Positions 8,546 to 16,853 of a stretch of DNA of 64,000 nt are shown here, piece after piece (position 1 is the first letter of the stretch; every line of letters begins with the position of its first letter). The position numbers and the translations under genes are program-made. This DNA is from Polaribacter filamentus (GTDB lineage: Bacteria; Bacteroidota; Bacteroidia; Flavobacteriales; Flavobacteriaceae), in NCBI RefSeq assembly GCF_002943715.1, contig NZ_MQUA01000004.1:248001-312000 (forward strand). The letters are read 5' to 3'. The notes beneath the pieces are model-generated. The model ran no database searches and was not told the origin of the DNA. It saw only the letters and a list, made by a program, of their open reading frames with translations.

Positions 8546-9691
8546 ATGACTTTAACATTTGACTCCCGATATCCGTCAATAGACGACTTAAGAACTAGAG
8601 CGCAGCAAAAGATCCCAAAATTTGCTTTTGAATATTTAGATGGCGGCTGTAATGAAGATGTAAATTTACTTAGAAATACATCAGAATTAAGAGAAGTACA
8701 ATTAAAGCCTAATTATTTAAGAAATCATGGAGGCTCGTCAACTAAAACAAAATTATTTGGCATAGAATACGACGCTCCCTTTGGTATTTCCCCAATTGGT
8801 CTGCAAGGATTAGTTTGGCCAAATTCGCCAGAAATCTTAGCAAAAGCTGCTTTTAATCATAACATCCCGTTTATTTTAAGCACAGTGACTACCACAAGTA
8901 TAGAAAGAGCATCAGAATTAACAGAAGGGAAATCTTGGTTTCAATTATATCATCCCACAGAAGATAGATTAAGAGACGATATTATTAGTAGGGCAGAAGC
9001 TGCACATTGCCCGGTTTTAGTTATTTTATGTGATGTGCCAAGTTTTGGTTTTAGGCCAAGAGATATTAGAAATGGTTTGGCAATGCCGCCTAAAATGAAT
9101 TTAAATAATATTTTACAAGCTTTTGGAAGACCACATTGGAGCTTACAAACCTTAAAACACGGCATACCTGGTTTTGCAAATTTAGTACCATACATGCCAA
9201 AAGGTCTAGATTTAAATCAATTGGGTAAATTTATGAATGATACTTTTTCTGGACGCTTAAACGAAGAGAAAATTAAGCCAATTCGTGATATGTGGAAAGG
9301 CAAGTTGGTGTTAAAAGGAGTAGCTTCTCATTATGATGCAGAACAAGCAATACGTTTAGGTATAGACGGTATTATAGTTTCTAATCATGGTGGAAGACAG
9401 TTAGATGCAGGAGAATCATCTATAAAACCATTAAAAACGATTGCAGAAAAATATGGCGATCAAATAGAAGTAATGATGGATAGTGGCATTCGTTCTGGTC
9501 CAGACGTGGCAAGAGCTTTAGCATCTGGCGCAAAATTTACTTTTATGGGACGTTCTTTTATGTACGGAGTTTCTGCACTCGGCAATAAAGGAGGAGATCA
9601 TACAATTTCATTATTAAAAACAGAACTACAACAAGTAATGGAACAAATTTGTTGCGAACGAGTAGAAGATTTTCCAAATCACTTAATATAA
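8546..9691 (+). CDS. lldD: FMN-dependent alpha-hydroxy-acid (L-lactate) dehydrogenase
   Basis: The 381 residues form the FMN-dependent alpha-hydroxy-acid dehydrogenase family TIM barrel. FEYLDGGCNEDVNLLRN is at the N-terminus, PIGLQGLVWPNSPEILAKAA is near residue 90, VLKGVASHYDAEQAI carries the FMN-binding lysine, SNHGGRQLD holds the catalytic histidine and substrate arginine, and MMDSGIRSGPDVARAL plus MGRSFMYG form the phosphate-binding end. The enzyme should oxidise L-lactate to pyruvate, passing electrons to the respiratory chain or oxygen. Its place directly after the kinase fits consumption of the L-lactate that the dehydrogenase domain of the first gene makes, so the operon ends in pyruvate. 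Other 2-hydroxy acids remain possible substrates. Confidence 0.88.
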   Translation: MTLTFDSRYPSIDDLRTRAQQKIPKFAFEYLDGGCNEDVNLLRNTSELREVQLKPNYLRNHGGSSTKTKLFGIEYDAPFGISPIGLQGLVWPNSPEILAKAAFNHNIPFILSTVTTTSIERASELTEGKSWFQLYHPTEDRLRDDIISRAEAAHCPVLVILCDVPSFGFRPRDIRNGLAMPPKMNLNNILQAFGRPHWSLQTLKHGIPGFANLVPYMPKGLDLNQLGKFMNDTFSGRLNEEKIKPIRDMWKGKLVLKGVASHYDAEQAIRLGIDGIIVSNHGGRQLDAGESSIKPLKTIAEKYGDQIEVMMDSGIRSGPDVARALASGAKFTFMGRSFMYGVSALGNKGGDHTISLLKTELQQVMEQICCERVEDFPNHLI

Positions 9692-9713
9692 TCAACCAAA
9701 CGAACACAAATAG

Positions 9714-11123
9714 ATGAGTCAAGTTAGCATAGAGTCAGATCAAATTGAAGAAATTGCTGGAGGAGAATTTGAAAGAGAGCCAGTGCCAAAATCAAAATTA
9801 AAAGGTTGGAAAAGCTTTTTGGGTATGTACGCAGGCGAACACGCTGCAGGTACAGAGTTTATGATTGGTCCGTTGTTTTTAACGGCCGGTGTAAGTGCGT
9901 TCGATTTAATTATTGGTTTGTTATTAGGAAATCTTTTAGCGGTTTTAAGCTGGCGTTTTTTAACGGCAGAAATTGCTGTTAAAAATAGGCTGACTTTATA
10001 TTTTCAACTAGAAAAAATTTGTGGTAAAAAATTAGTGACCGGTTATAATTTAGCAAACGGAATTTTATTTTGCTTTTTAGCAGGTTCTATGATTACCGTA
10101 TCGGCAACGGCTGTTGGCATTCCTTTTGATATGCCAATGCCAAAATTGTCAGATACGTTACCAAATGGGCTTACTTGGGTAATTATTGTTGTATTAATTG
10201 GTGCAGTTATATCAATAATTGCAGCACGTGGTTATGATACTGTTACAAAAGCAGCTAACTGGATGTCTCCAATTATTGTTGTTGCGTTTATAGCTTGTGG
10301 TATTCTAGCTCTTAATCAATTAGGTGTAAGTAGTTTTTCTGATTTTTGGAATATTTGGGGAGAAGGTTCAGAACCTTTTCCAGGACAATTAAAATTCACT
10401 TTTTGGCATGTTGTAATATGGTCTTGGTTTGCAAATGGTGCGATGCATATTGGTATGTCGGACTTATCTGTATTTAGGTTTGCTAAAGAAGCAAAAGCAG
10501 GATGGACAACGGCTGCGGGAATGTATGTTGGTCATTACATGGCTTGGATAGCTGCGGCCTTATTGTATGCAGTATATTTAAAATCTCCGGAAGCATTAGC
10601 ATTCTTAAATAATGGGGAAGCACCGCCAGTTGCTCCAGGTCCCTTAGCACACAATGCTATTGGTGTTTTCGGAATTATCGCTGTGGTTTTAGCTGGATGG
10701 ACCACTGCAAACCCAACAATTTATAGAGCAGGTTTAGCTTTTCAAGCAATTTTACCAAAATTATCAACAGCAAAAGTTACTATTCTAGCAGGTGCTTTGG
10801 CAACGGTTGCAGGTTTATTTCCTGCATTTGCAATGAAACTCTTAGGTTTTGTGGCTCTTTACGGATTTATTTTAGCCCCTTTTGGAGCCGTTATTGTATT
10901 TGAACATTTCTTTGCAGAAAAGATTGGTATTACTAAAAATTACGCAGAAGTTGCCGGTATTACTTTCAATAAGTCCGTGTTTTATGCATGGTTGATTAGT
11001 TTTGGGGTATTCTATTTTATTTCGATTCAATTTGATGTGTTCTTATCTTTTGTAACGCTTCCTGCCTGGTTGCTGTGCGGTGTTCTATTTTTAGTGTTTA
11101 GTAAACGTTTTCAAAGGAAGTAA
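9714..11123 (+). CDS. NCS1/purine-cytosine-permease-like transporter in the rhamnose operon
   Basis: A 469-residue polytopic membrane protein with about twelve hydrophobic segments. The N-terminal KSFLGMYAGEHAAGTEFMIGPLFLTAG and the later TFWHVVIWSWFANGAMHIGMSDLSVFR and LAGWTTANPTIYRAGLAFQ resemble NCS1 purine/cytosine/allantoin permeases. It is the last gene of the rhamnose operon, 22 bp after the lactate dehydrogenase and followed by a terminator. No RhaT- or FucP-type sugar transporter is present in the window. I infer that it imports rhamnose or exports or imports a pathway intermediate such as lactate, but the family is known for nucleobases and related compounds, so the substrate is open. 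Confidence 0.75.
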   Translation: MSQVSIESDQIEEIAGGEFEREPVPKSKLKGWKSFLGMYAGEHAAGTEFMIGPLFLTAGVSAFDLIIGLLLGNLLAVLSWRFLTAEIAVKNRLTLYFQLEKICGKKLVTGYNLANGILFCFLAGSMITVSATAVGIPFDMPMPKLSDTLPNGLTWVIIVVLIGAVISIIAARGYDTVTKAANWMSPIIVVAFIACGILALNQLGVSSFSDFWNIWGEGSEPFPGQLKFTFWHVVIWSWFANGAMHIGMSDLSVFRFAKEAKAGWTTAAGMYVGHYMAWIAAALLYAVYLKSPEALAFLNNGEAPPVAPGPLAHNAIGVFGIIAVVLAGWTTANPTIYRAGLAFQAILPKLSTAKVTILAGALATVAGLFPAFAMKLLGFVALYGFILAPFGAVIVFEHFFAEKIGITKNYAEVAGITFNKSVFYAWLISFGVFYFISIQFDVFLSFVTLPAWLLCGVLFLVFSKRFQRK

Positions 11124-11151
11124 TAAATAATAACCTTTAATATAAAAATAA

Positions 11152-11182
11152 AAAGATGTAGCAAAAGCTATGTCTTTTTTTT
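11152..11182 (+). terminator. Rho-independent terminator after the rhamnose operon
   Basis: An 11-bp stem (AAAGATGTAGC, AAAA loop, GCTATGTCTTT), fully paired if two G-U wobbles are allowed, followed by a T-run. It lies 28 bp after the permease stop. Confidence 0.8.
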
Positions 11183-11237
11183 GCTAAATAAATAAGAGTA
11201 ATGAAAATATAAAACAACTAAAATAATTGCAAAAAAA

Positions 11238-11528
11238 ATGAAAAAGAATATCCCTTTAGTTGACCAATATTATGTTCAACAAAAAGAACACGCCTTAAAA
11301 AAATAACCAAAACTGAAAAATTAAAAAGTCATATAAAACAAGCAAAAGAAGTTTTTCACGCGTTAAGTTTATCCAAAAGACATCCAATGCATCAACGTTA
11401 GAAGTGAGGGCTTTGGTAGAAAACTAATCAACCAGATGAAAGAGCATTTTGGTAAGCAACCTCATCAATTTATTACAGTGCAAGAATTCTCAGAATACAG
11501 TGGTATTGATCAGGAAACAGTAAATTAA
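11238..11528 (+). pseudogene. Degraded small ORF near the att site
   Basis: Three reading-frame pieces line up: NIPLVDQYYVQQKEHALKK from ATG at 11238, then KTEKLKSHIKQAKEVFHALS in a second stretch, then GFGRKLINQMKEHFGKQPHQ in a third with a TAA at 11526. The last piece continues into QFITVQEFSEYSGIDQETVN. Stops and shifts separate the pieces. The family is not recognised. Its position next to a tRNA-Asp 3'-end fragment suggests a decayed cargo or excisionase-like gene of an integrated element, which is only inference. Confidence 0.4.
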
Positions 11529-11706
11529 TACCTTTTGAAAGTTTCTTAATTTAAGGTGTCATGTTTTTTTACGTAGGATTTTTTTGCCGTTTTTTATCAA
11601 GCATTTCAATATATTTTAATTAATTTTATACAGTTTTAGTCCTTTAAATTTTGTATTTTTATAACAAGATTGAATATCAAGTTACATCAAATTATTATAA
11701 TTGAAA

Positions 11707-11727
11707 GGTCAACAATTCGGTCAACAA
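11707..11727. repeat. Direct repeat GGTCAACAA x2, 12-bp period
   Basis: GGTCAACAA occurs at 11707-11715 and 11719-11727, just over one helical turn apart and 52-72 bp left of the tRNA-Asp fragment. The arrangement resembles integrase arm-binding sites beside a recombination core; this is inference. Confidence 0.5.
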
Positions 11728-11778
11728 AATTTATAAAGTTAATTAAAAGCACTGTGTTTATAGTGGTTTCGGAAATAA

Positions 11779-11800
11779 GTTCGAGTCCCGTCCAGACCGC
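11779..11800 (+). other. tRNA-Asp 3'-end fragment: probable attachment site of a genomic island
   Basis: The sequence TTCGAGTCCCGTCCAGACCG (from 11780) reads as a T-loop, the 3' side of a T-stem (CCCGT), a 7-nt acceptor strand (CCAGACC) and a G discriminator. A GGUCUGG acceptor start with G73 is what tRNA-Asp would have. Upstream bases do not complete the T-stem, and no anticodon or D arm is present, so this is not a functional tRNA. A terminator follows immediately, as it would at the native tRNA locus. Duplicated tRNA 3' ends are typical att sites for tyrosine integrases. The arrangement implies that the integrated segment lies to the left. Confidence 0.7.
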
Positions 11801-11801
11801 G

Positions 11802-11832
11802 AAAAGGTTCATCGAAAGATGAGCCTTTTTTC
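11802..11832 (+). terminator. Terminator following the tRNA-Asp fragment
   Basis: A 12-bp stem (AAAAGGTTCATC, GAAA tetraloop, GATGAGCCTTTT) with one wobble and a T-run starts 2 bp after the tRNA fragment. It probably was the terminator of the original tRNA-Asp gene. Confidence 0.8.
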
Positions 11833-12092
11833 TTTTTCTTAATGTTTTCCTAGGTTTAAAGACGGTTTTAGAGTTAAGGTGAATTATACGGAATTAAGCT
11901 AAATAAATAAAAAACATCCGCTACGTGCCTACTTATATTTTTTTTGGGATCAAGACCAGAAGTTGTGGAATTTAAGAAGTAGTTATGAATGTTTAAGAGT
12001 CTAAATATAATATTTACGTTAAGCGCATTGAATATAAAGAAATGATTGTTAACTTGCACTTTAAAGAATTTTATTTGGATTTAAAAAAAAAT

Positions 12093-13272
12093 ATTAAAAA
12101 AATATCGTTAGTATCTATATTTTTTTGTGTGTTTTCTTGTTAGTGGCTTCTAATTTTGTATCTAAGAGTTCAGTTTTATTAGGTAAAACAACTATTAGTA
12201 AACAATTAAAAGAGGAGCTTCCTTTTTTAATAGAGCGACATCCTGAAAAGGCAACGAACGATGTGCGACAAAAATTGGATTCATTATTAAAGCGTATTAA
12301 TAAAAGAAATGATTTTAACGGGGCGATATTAGTAGCAAAGGATGAAAAATCTTATATAGTAGTCAGGTAGGATTCGCAGATTTCAAAAAGAAAGTTCCCC
12401 TACATAAAGAATCTGTATTTCAATTAGCTTCCGTAAGTAAGCAGTTTACAGCGGCTGCGATTATGCTATTGAAAGAGCGAAATAAAATTAAACTTACAGA
12501 TACTGTAAACGCTTATTTTCCGGATTTTCCTTTTAAGAATGTAACCATCAAGAATCTTTTAAATCATACTTCCGGATTGCCGAAATATTTTTGGGTAGCA
12601 GAGCATGAATGGAAACAAAAAAAAGCGCCAACAAATAATGAGATGATGGAATTTTTAGAATCAAGTAATGCGAAGCGGTACTTTAAACCAGGACGTAATT
12701 TTGATTATTCCAACACAGGTTATTTTGTGTTGGCTTCAATTGTAGAAAAAGTTTCTGGTACTTCTTTTAGTTCCTTTTTAAAAAGCAATATTTTTGAACC
12801 GTTGCAAATGACACATTCGTATGTATACAGTTTTGAAAACGATAGTATTAAAGAAAATCAATTAGATGGGTACCGATTGTATAAAGGTTGGAGACATTTA
12901 AAAATTCGCAGCACTATAAATGATGCTATTGTTGGTGATAAAAATGTATATACGACTGCCGAGGATTTGTTTAAATGGACTCAAGGATTAAACACAGGAA
13001 AACTGCTTACAAGAACATCACTAGACCTTATGTATTGTAAAGGGGAAACTTCTGATGGAAAAAAAGTGCCTTATGGTTTTGGGTTTAGAATTGATACAAA
13101 TGAAGAAAAAAGTATTTATCATCATGGAAGATGGAACGGATTTAGTACAGCACTTACAAAATATCTGAAAGAGGATTTAGTAGTTATCGTTTTAGAGCAT
13201 ACTAGTTACAAGGATATGCATTCACTCAATAAAAAAATAAGGCAAATTATTGTTGAAAATTTCGGTACTTAA
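12093..13272 (+). pseudogene. Serine hydrolase (class C beta-lactamase-like), frameshifted
   Basis: The main open part (12463-13272 and sequence just before it) encodes a beta-lactamase/D-alanyl-D-alanine-carboxypeptidase-like fold. FQLASVSKQFTAAAI contains the S-x-x-K nucleophile motif, FDYSNTGYFVLA the Y-x-N motif and SIYHHGRWNGF the H-x-G-like third motif. The N-terminal piece (from about 12125) ends at TAG 12368. One missing base near 12341 would join it as KDGKILYSSQVGFADF. A signal-peptide-like KKISLVSIFFCVFSC sits further upstream at 12096 in yet another frame, preceded by ATT where ATG is expected. At least two indels plus a lost start indicate a true pseudogene. Intact relatives are secreted or lipoprotein esterases/peptidases of about 390 residues. 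Confidence 0.75.
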
Positions 13273-13375
13273 CTTTCTAAGAATAATTATATAGTCATTA
13301 TCCTTCCTTATAACTTGTTGTGAATTTAGTTTAAAGGTGGGGTATTTTAAAATTAGGCATAAATATGGGATCAAC

Positions 13376-13714
13376 TTAATCCGTATTACACTCTTCAAAA
13401 TAAAACTTTTTAGCAGATAATTTCTTGTTATTTTTTTTGGTTTTAAGAATACGAAAACTACCTATTAAGCAATATTTTAAAGGTAATTTTAAACTTATAA
13501 ACTCACATTTCATAGCAACCTTCGGTAGATTTTTTTTTGTGAATTTATATTTTATATACAAAGGGGAAGTTGAAATTTCTTCGATGTTGCTATTTGCTTC
13601 AAATAAATGATACAAATCTTCTTTTGTAACCATTTTTTTAGCCAAAACCTCTTTCGCTGCTATTTTCATAACTTTTCTAAAATAACGACTTATCCGCAGT
13701 TTTTCTTCTTCCAT
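13376..13714 (-). CDS. Hypothetical protein, lysine-rich
   Basis: A 112-residue frame on the minus strand with a normal ATG, rich in Lys/Glu (EEEKLRISRYFRKVMKIAAK) and without a signal peptide or membrane span. A sub-region (AKKMVTKEDLYHLFEAN) looks helical. I do not recognise a family. A shorter opposite-strand frame overlaps it but looks less protein-like. It precedes a small membrane-protein/DUF2237 pair on the same strand but is separated from it by 135 bp. Existence as a gene is moderately likely. Confidence 0.45.
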   Translation of the reverse strand: MEEEKLRISRYFRKVMKIAAKEVLAKKMVTKEDLYHLFEANSNIEEISTSPLYIKYKFTKKNLPKVAMKCEFISLKLPLKYCLIGSFRILKTKKNNKKLSAKKFYFEECNTD

Positions 13715-13849
13715 ATTTTATTATATAGTTGTGAAAATCTAATTTACATAAATTTATATTGATGTTAGTTCAAAAGATATAATTCTATAAGAAAATGCTT
13801 TACTGTTTTATTGATCACAATTGCAAATTCCTTCTTGTATCGAATTGTA

Positions 13850-14281
13850 TCAAACAGAAATGTATATTATTATATGGAATACCAATAAAAGCGACCAAAA
13901 AAAAGTGCGAATCCAATTTCTTTGTATCAGCAATTTTAAAAGCTTTTGATTCGTGTTTCCTTCGGATATTTTAAAATGTAGTGGAGCAAAACTTAGAAAA
14001 GTAAATATCCACAGAAATAGTACGATTAATAAAGTAAGAATAGTTGTAAAGTTTTGTTTTAAAAATACCGCAACTATTGCTAAAGTCAGTTGTGAAAGCA
14101 TTAAAGGAACAACAACAATTGCAATACTATTTGTATATTTTTGATGCCATTTAATTAAGTTTTCTGATTTGTAATAGGTAAAACTTGGATAAATAATAAG
14201 TTGAACCATCCAAATAAGTACAACCAATCCGGCATCGACTAAAAGTGAAATTTGTAAGATAATTTGCGAATAGTCCAGCAT
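13850..14281 (-). CDS. Small four-helix membrane protein
   Basis: The 143 residues contain four hydrophobic segments (about 8-30, 55-75, 80-100 and 120-142) joined by short loops, including VQLIIYPSFTYY and LIKWHQKYTNSIAIVVVP. That pattern (an early Y/P-rich stretch and an H-x-x-Y before helix 2) recalls small DUF1772-like integral membrane proteins, but I cannot assign it firmly. It follows the DUF2237 gene by 3 bp on the same strand, so the two are probably co-transcribed. Function unknown. Confidence 0.65.
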   Translation of the reverse strand: MLDYSQIILQISLLVDAGLVVLIWMVQLIIYPSFTYYKSENLIKWHQKYTNSIAIVVVPLMLSQLTLAIVAVFLKQNFTTILTLLIVLFLWIFTFLSFAPLHFKISEGNTNQKLLKLLIQRNWIRTFFWSLLLVFHIIIYISV

Positions 14282-14284
14282 CAG

Positions 14285-14650
14285 TTATTTTTTAATGAAG
14301 GCATATTTTTGAAGTACTTCTAGACTTGTATATTGTAATGATTTTATATGTGTAGCTTCTAAAATAATAGAGGGAGCCTTTCCTACTTTTTCAGCATCTA
14401 GCCATCTAGAAATGCACAAACACCATTTATCCCCCGGCTTTAATCCCGGGAAATTCCATTGTGGAATTGGCGTCTTTAAATCATTTCCTTTAGATGCAGA
14501 ATAGTCTAAAAAATCTTGAGTAACCACAGCGCAAACAGTATGTGTGCCAACATCATGAGAAATGGTTCTACAAAAACCATCTCTAAAATAACCAGTTGCT
14601 GGCTCTGTACAACAGCTTTCTAAAGGTTCATTAAATACGTTTAATTCCAA
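14285..14650 (-). CDS. DUF2237 family protein
   Basis: A 121-residue protein matching the DUF2237 family over its full length. It has NVFNEPLESCCTEPATGYFRDG near the start, THTVCAVVTQDFLDYSASKGNDL in the middle and FPGLKPGDKWCLCISRW toward the end, with conserved cysteines that could bind metal. The family is widespread in bacteria and its biochemical role is unknown. It is upstream of, and closely spaced with, a small membrane protein. Confidence 0.85.
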   Translation of the reverse strand: MELNVFNEPLESCCTEPATGYFRDGFCRTISHDVGTHTVCAVVTQDFLDYSASKGNDLKTPIPQWNFPGLKPGDKWCLCISRWLDAEKVGKAPSIILEATHIKSLQYTSLEVLQKYAFIKK

Positions 14651-14838
14651 AGTGAATCGCTTTAAAGTTTAATTTTATAAAGATACAAAAATGAATTTTC
14701 TAAAACTCTTTAACGCATATTTCCATTTAGTAAATTCCGTTTATTTTTATTGATGTTAATGTCTATTTGTTGTTTTTTAGGCAAGAATAACTAATTTATA
14801 TACTTTGTATTCGTATAAATGAATCAGCTTTATAAGCT

Positions 14839-15561
14839 GTGAGTAATTTTTTATATCTTTATTACACCAAAAAGCGTACTTTTAGAAAAAATTTATACCT
14901 CAACATAAGAAAATTTATTACAATCATTGCATTTTTATGTTTATGTCTGACTTCTAAGGCACAAACATCGCGGACTTTTTACAACACCGGTAATTCTAGC
15001 ACAACCAAAAAATATGTTGGAGCATCTTGGCTTCAAGGCACCATTGTTTTAGCTGACGGAAGTGAACTTAATGGTGAAGTCCGTGGATTTTCCTATAAAG
15101 GAAATGATATTAATTCTTTTAGCTATCGATTGAAAAAAGGCGAGAAAGCCAGAACCATTAAAGCAGATGCTTGTAAGCTAATATCTTATGATGGATTAAT
15201 TGTGCTTTCTTTACCCAAAAATTTTAAGAAAAAAGAAGGGAAACACCAATTTTATGTAGCTCTTTACTATGGAGAACACCTAACTATATTTCAAAACCCA
15301 AAAGCAGAAGTTTCAAAAAGTGGTTATGCATCTGCTTCAGGAAATAATGCCGTAGTATTTAACGAAGGTCAAATGTTGAGTTTCTTGGCCTTAAAAAATG
15401 ATGAGATTTCAAAGCTTTCAGCTTTAAATTTCAGAAAACAAATGAAAAAAATAACTTCTGACAATAAAAAATTCATAGAAAGGACCAGTGATAAAGGATG
15501 GTTTGAATATGATAATATTTATAAAATAGCACATTATTACAATCAAACTAAAAATCAATAA
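14839..15561 (+). CDS. Secreted hypothetical protein (start uncertain)
   Basis: The open frame begins with GTG at 14839 and encodes up to 240 residues. A clear signal peptide, RKFITIIAFLCLCLTSKAQ, starts at residue 24. The codon directly before it (14905-14907) is ATA where ATG would be expected, so either the start was mutated or the GTG with 22 extra residues is used. The mature part contains GTIVLADGSELNGEVRGFSYKG, reminiscent of short secreted Bacteroidota proteins that begin with G-x-[VI]-x-L-x-D-G, and no catalytic motif. It forms a pair with the following secreted protein, 11 bp away. Function unknown. Confidence 0.65.
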   Translation: MSNFLYLYYTKKRTFRKNLYLNIRKFITIIAFLCLCLTSKAQTSRTFYNTGNSSTTKKYVGASWLQGTIVLADGSELNGEVRGFSYKGNDINSFSYRLKKGEKARTIKADACKLISYDGLIVLSLPKNFKKKEGKHQFYVALYYGEHLTIFQNPKAEVSKSGYASASGNNAVVFNEGQMLSFLALKNDEISKLSALNFRKQMKKITSDNKKFIERTSDKGWFEYDNIYKIAHYYNQTKNQ

Positions 15562-15572
15562 ATATACTTTTC

Positions 15573-16145
15573 ATGAAACCAATTTTATTTTTTATTAGCC
15601 TATTTTTAGTCACTACATTGCAAGCACAAGAGAAAAACTTAGTATTCAAATATGTTAAAACGGATGAAAAGAAAGCAATTGTTGGCATCAAATCTGTAAT
15701 GAATTCATCGGCATTTGTTTTAAATAATAAAACGGCCGTTGAAAATTACGAATTAGTGTATGACTTTATTGCTGAAAAGCATGAATATCCACAGGATATT
15801 ATACTTTCTGCAACGTCATCAGAAGAAATTGTTATTCAAGAGCTAGCACAAGGCTTGTACGAGATGAAATCTTTAGGCTTTACGAATAGCTTTGACATAC
15901 GCTATAAAATGACTTTTTTAATGCGTGATGGTAGTATAGAATGTATTATAGGTGAAATGCAACTAGGCAATACTGCAGCAATGAAAAAAAACATGGAAAC
16001 CGAATGGAACACCTTAGAGGGCCTTTATTTGCACCACAAAAACGGAAAACCCAAAAAGACTATGAAAGGTATTACAGATTTAAAAATTGAAAATTATTTC
16101 AATTCTATTTTAGCCTTGTTGAGATCAAAAAAGCAGCAAAATTAA
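15573..16145 (+). CDS. Secreted hypothetical protein
   Basis: A 190-residue protein with a signal peptide (MKPILFFISLFLVTTLQAQ) and no other membrane segment. The mature part has mixed beta/alpha character with GMKS-like turns and MRDGSIECIIGEMQLGNTAA in the centre. No family was recognised. It starts 11 bp after the previous secreted protein and probably shares its transcript. IS-related debris begins shortly downstream. Confidence 0.7.
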   Translation: MKPILFFISLFLVTTLQAQEKNLVFKYVKTDEKKAIVGIKSVMNSSAFVLNNKTAVENYELVYDFIAEKHEYPQDIILSATSSEEIVIQELAQGLYEMKSLGFTNSFDIRYKMTFLMRDGSIECIIGEMQLGNTAAMKKNMETEWNTLEGLYLHHKNGKPKKTMKGITDLKIENYFNSILALLRSKKQQN

Positions 16146-16389
16146 AAAAGCAAGCTTCTTTATAATCTACGAAACAGGATTGGCTTTCCCTCTTCCAAAA
16201 AGCTCCGTTTTTAAAATATCAATGAAATACTTGAATCTATTAAAGCATTTAACAAACAGGTACATGGATGCTCTTTAATAACCTATGGATGTCTTTTAAG
16301 ACCCTATCGTGTGATTAGAAAACCTACTTGGGGTGACTTTTTCTGAAGACCTTTAATTGTATTCATTTATAAGGCAATAGAAACAAATG

Positions 16390-16750
16390 AGGTAGAAGTT
16401 CTAGAAACTGTAAATGTAGCATTGCCAAAAGGCATCTCCCTAAAGGTAGATGAAGGGTGTTAACCAAAGAAAAATACTGAAATTTTATAGAACGTAATTT
16501 AAAAAATCATATCCTTAAAAAGGCAGTAAAAAAGAAACTATTAACAAAATGGGAAACTAGATTAAATAAACTAATAGGAAAGACCCGCTTTAAAGTTGAA
16601 CGTACTTTTGGAGGAATAAAATTATGGTTTAAAGCCGGAATTGCGAGATACAGGGGGATTAAAAAAATGCATACACAAAATTTGATGGAAGCAATGTACT
16701 ACAATTTATACCGAAGTCCAGGGATATTTGCGTCTAATTGTAAAAATTAA
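16390..16750 (+). mobile_element. IS5-family transposase relic (C-terminal part)
   Basis: The frame ending at TAA 16750 contains NKLIGKTRFKVERTFGGIKL, then WFKAGIARYRGIKKMHTQNL and MEAMYYNLYRSPGIF. This is the end of an IS5-type DDE transposase, with the catalytic glutamate in KVERTFGG. A second piece before a stop, VEVLETVNVALPKGISLKVD, matches the region around an earlier catalytic Asp. Stops and shifts separate the pieces, and the N-terminal half (16146-16390) is barely recognisable. No terminal inverted repeats were identified. The element is dead. Confidence 0.8.
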
Positions 16751-16853
16751 GGAAAATGAGCTCTAAAAAAGGCATTTATTCAATTAAATCAGAAAAAAAA
16801 TAGCATAATCGATGTTTTAGCTGAAAAAAGGGAATCCTAAAAAGTAAAATTAA

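Noticed and set aside
11874..12059. Minus-strand 61-residue frame
   Set aside because: Low-complexity hydrophobic translation with no motif, in decayed sequence.
13425..13610. Plus-strand open frame overlapping the minus-strand hypothetical gene
   Set aside because: Shorter, of poorer composition, and without an ordinary upstream context.
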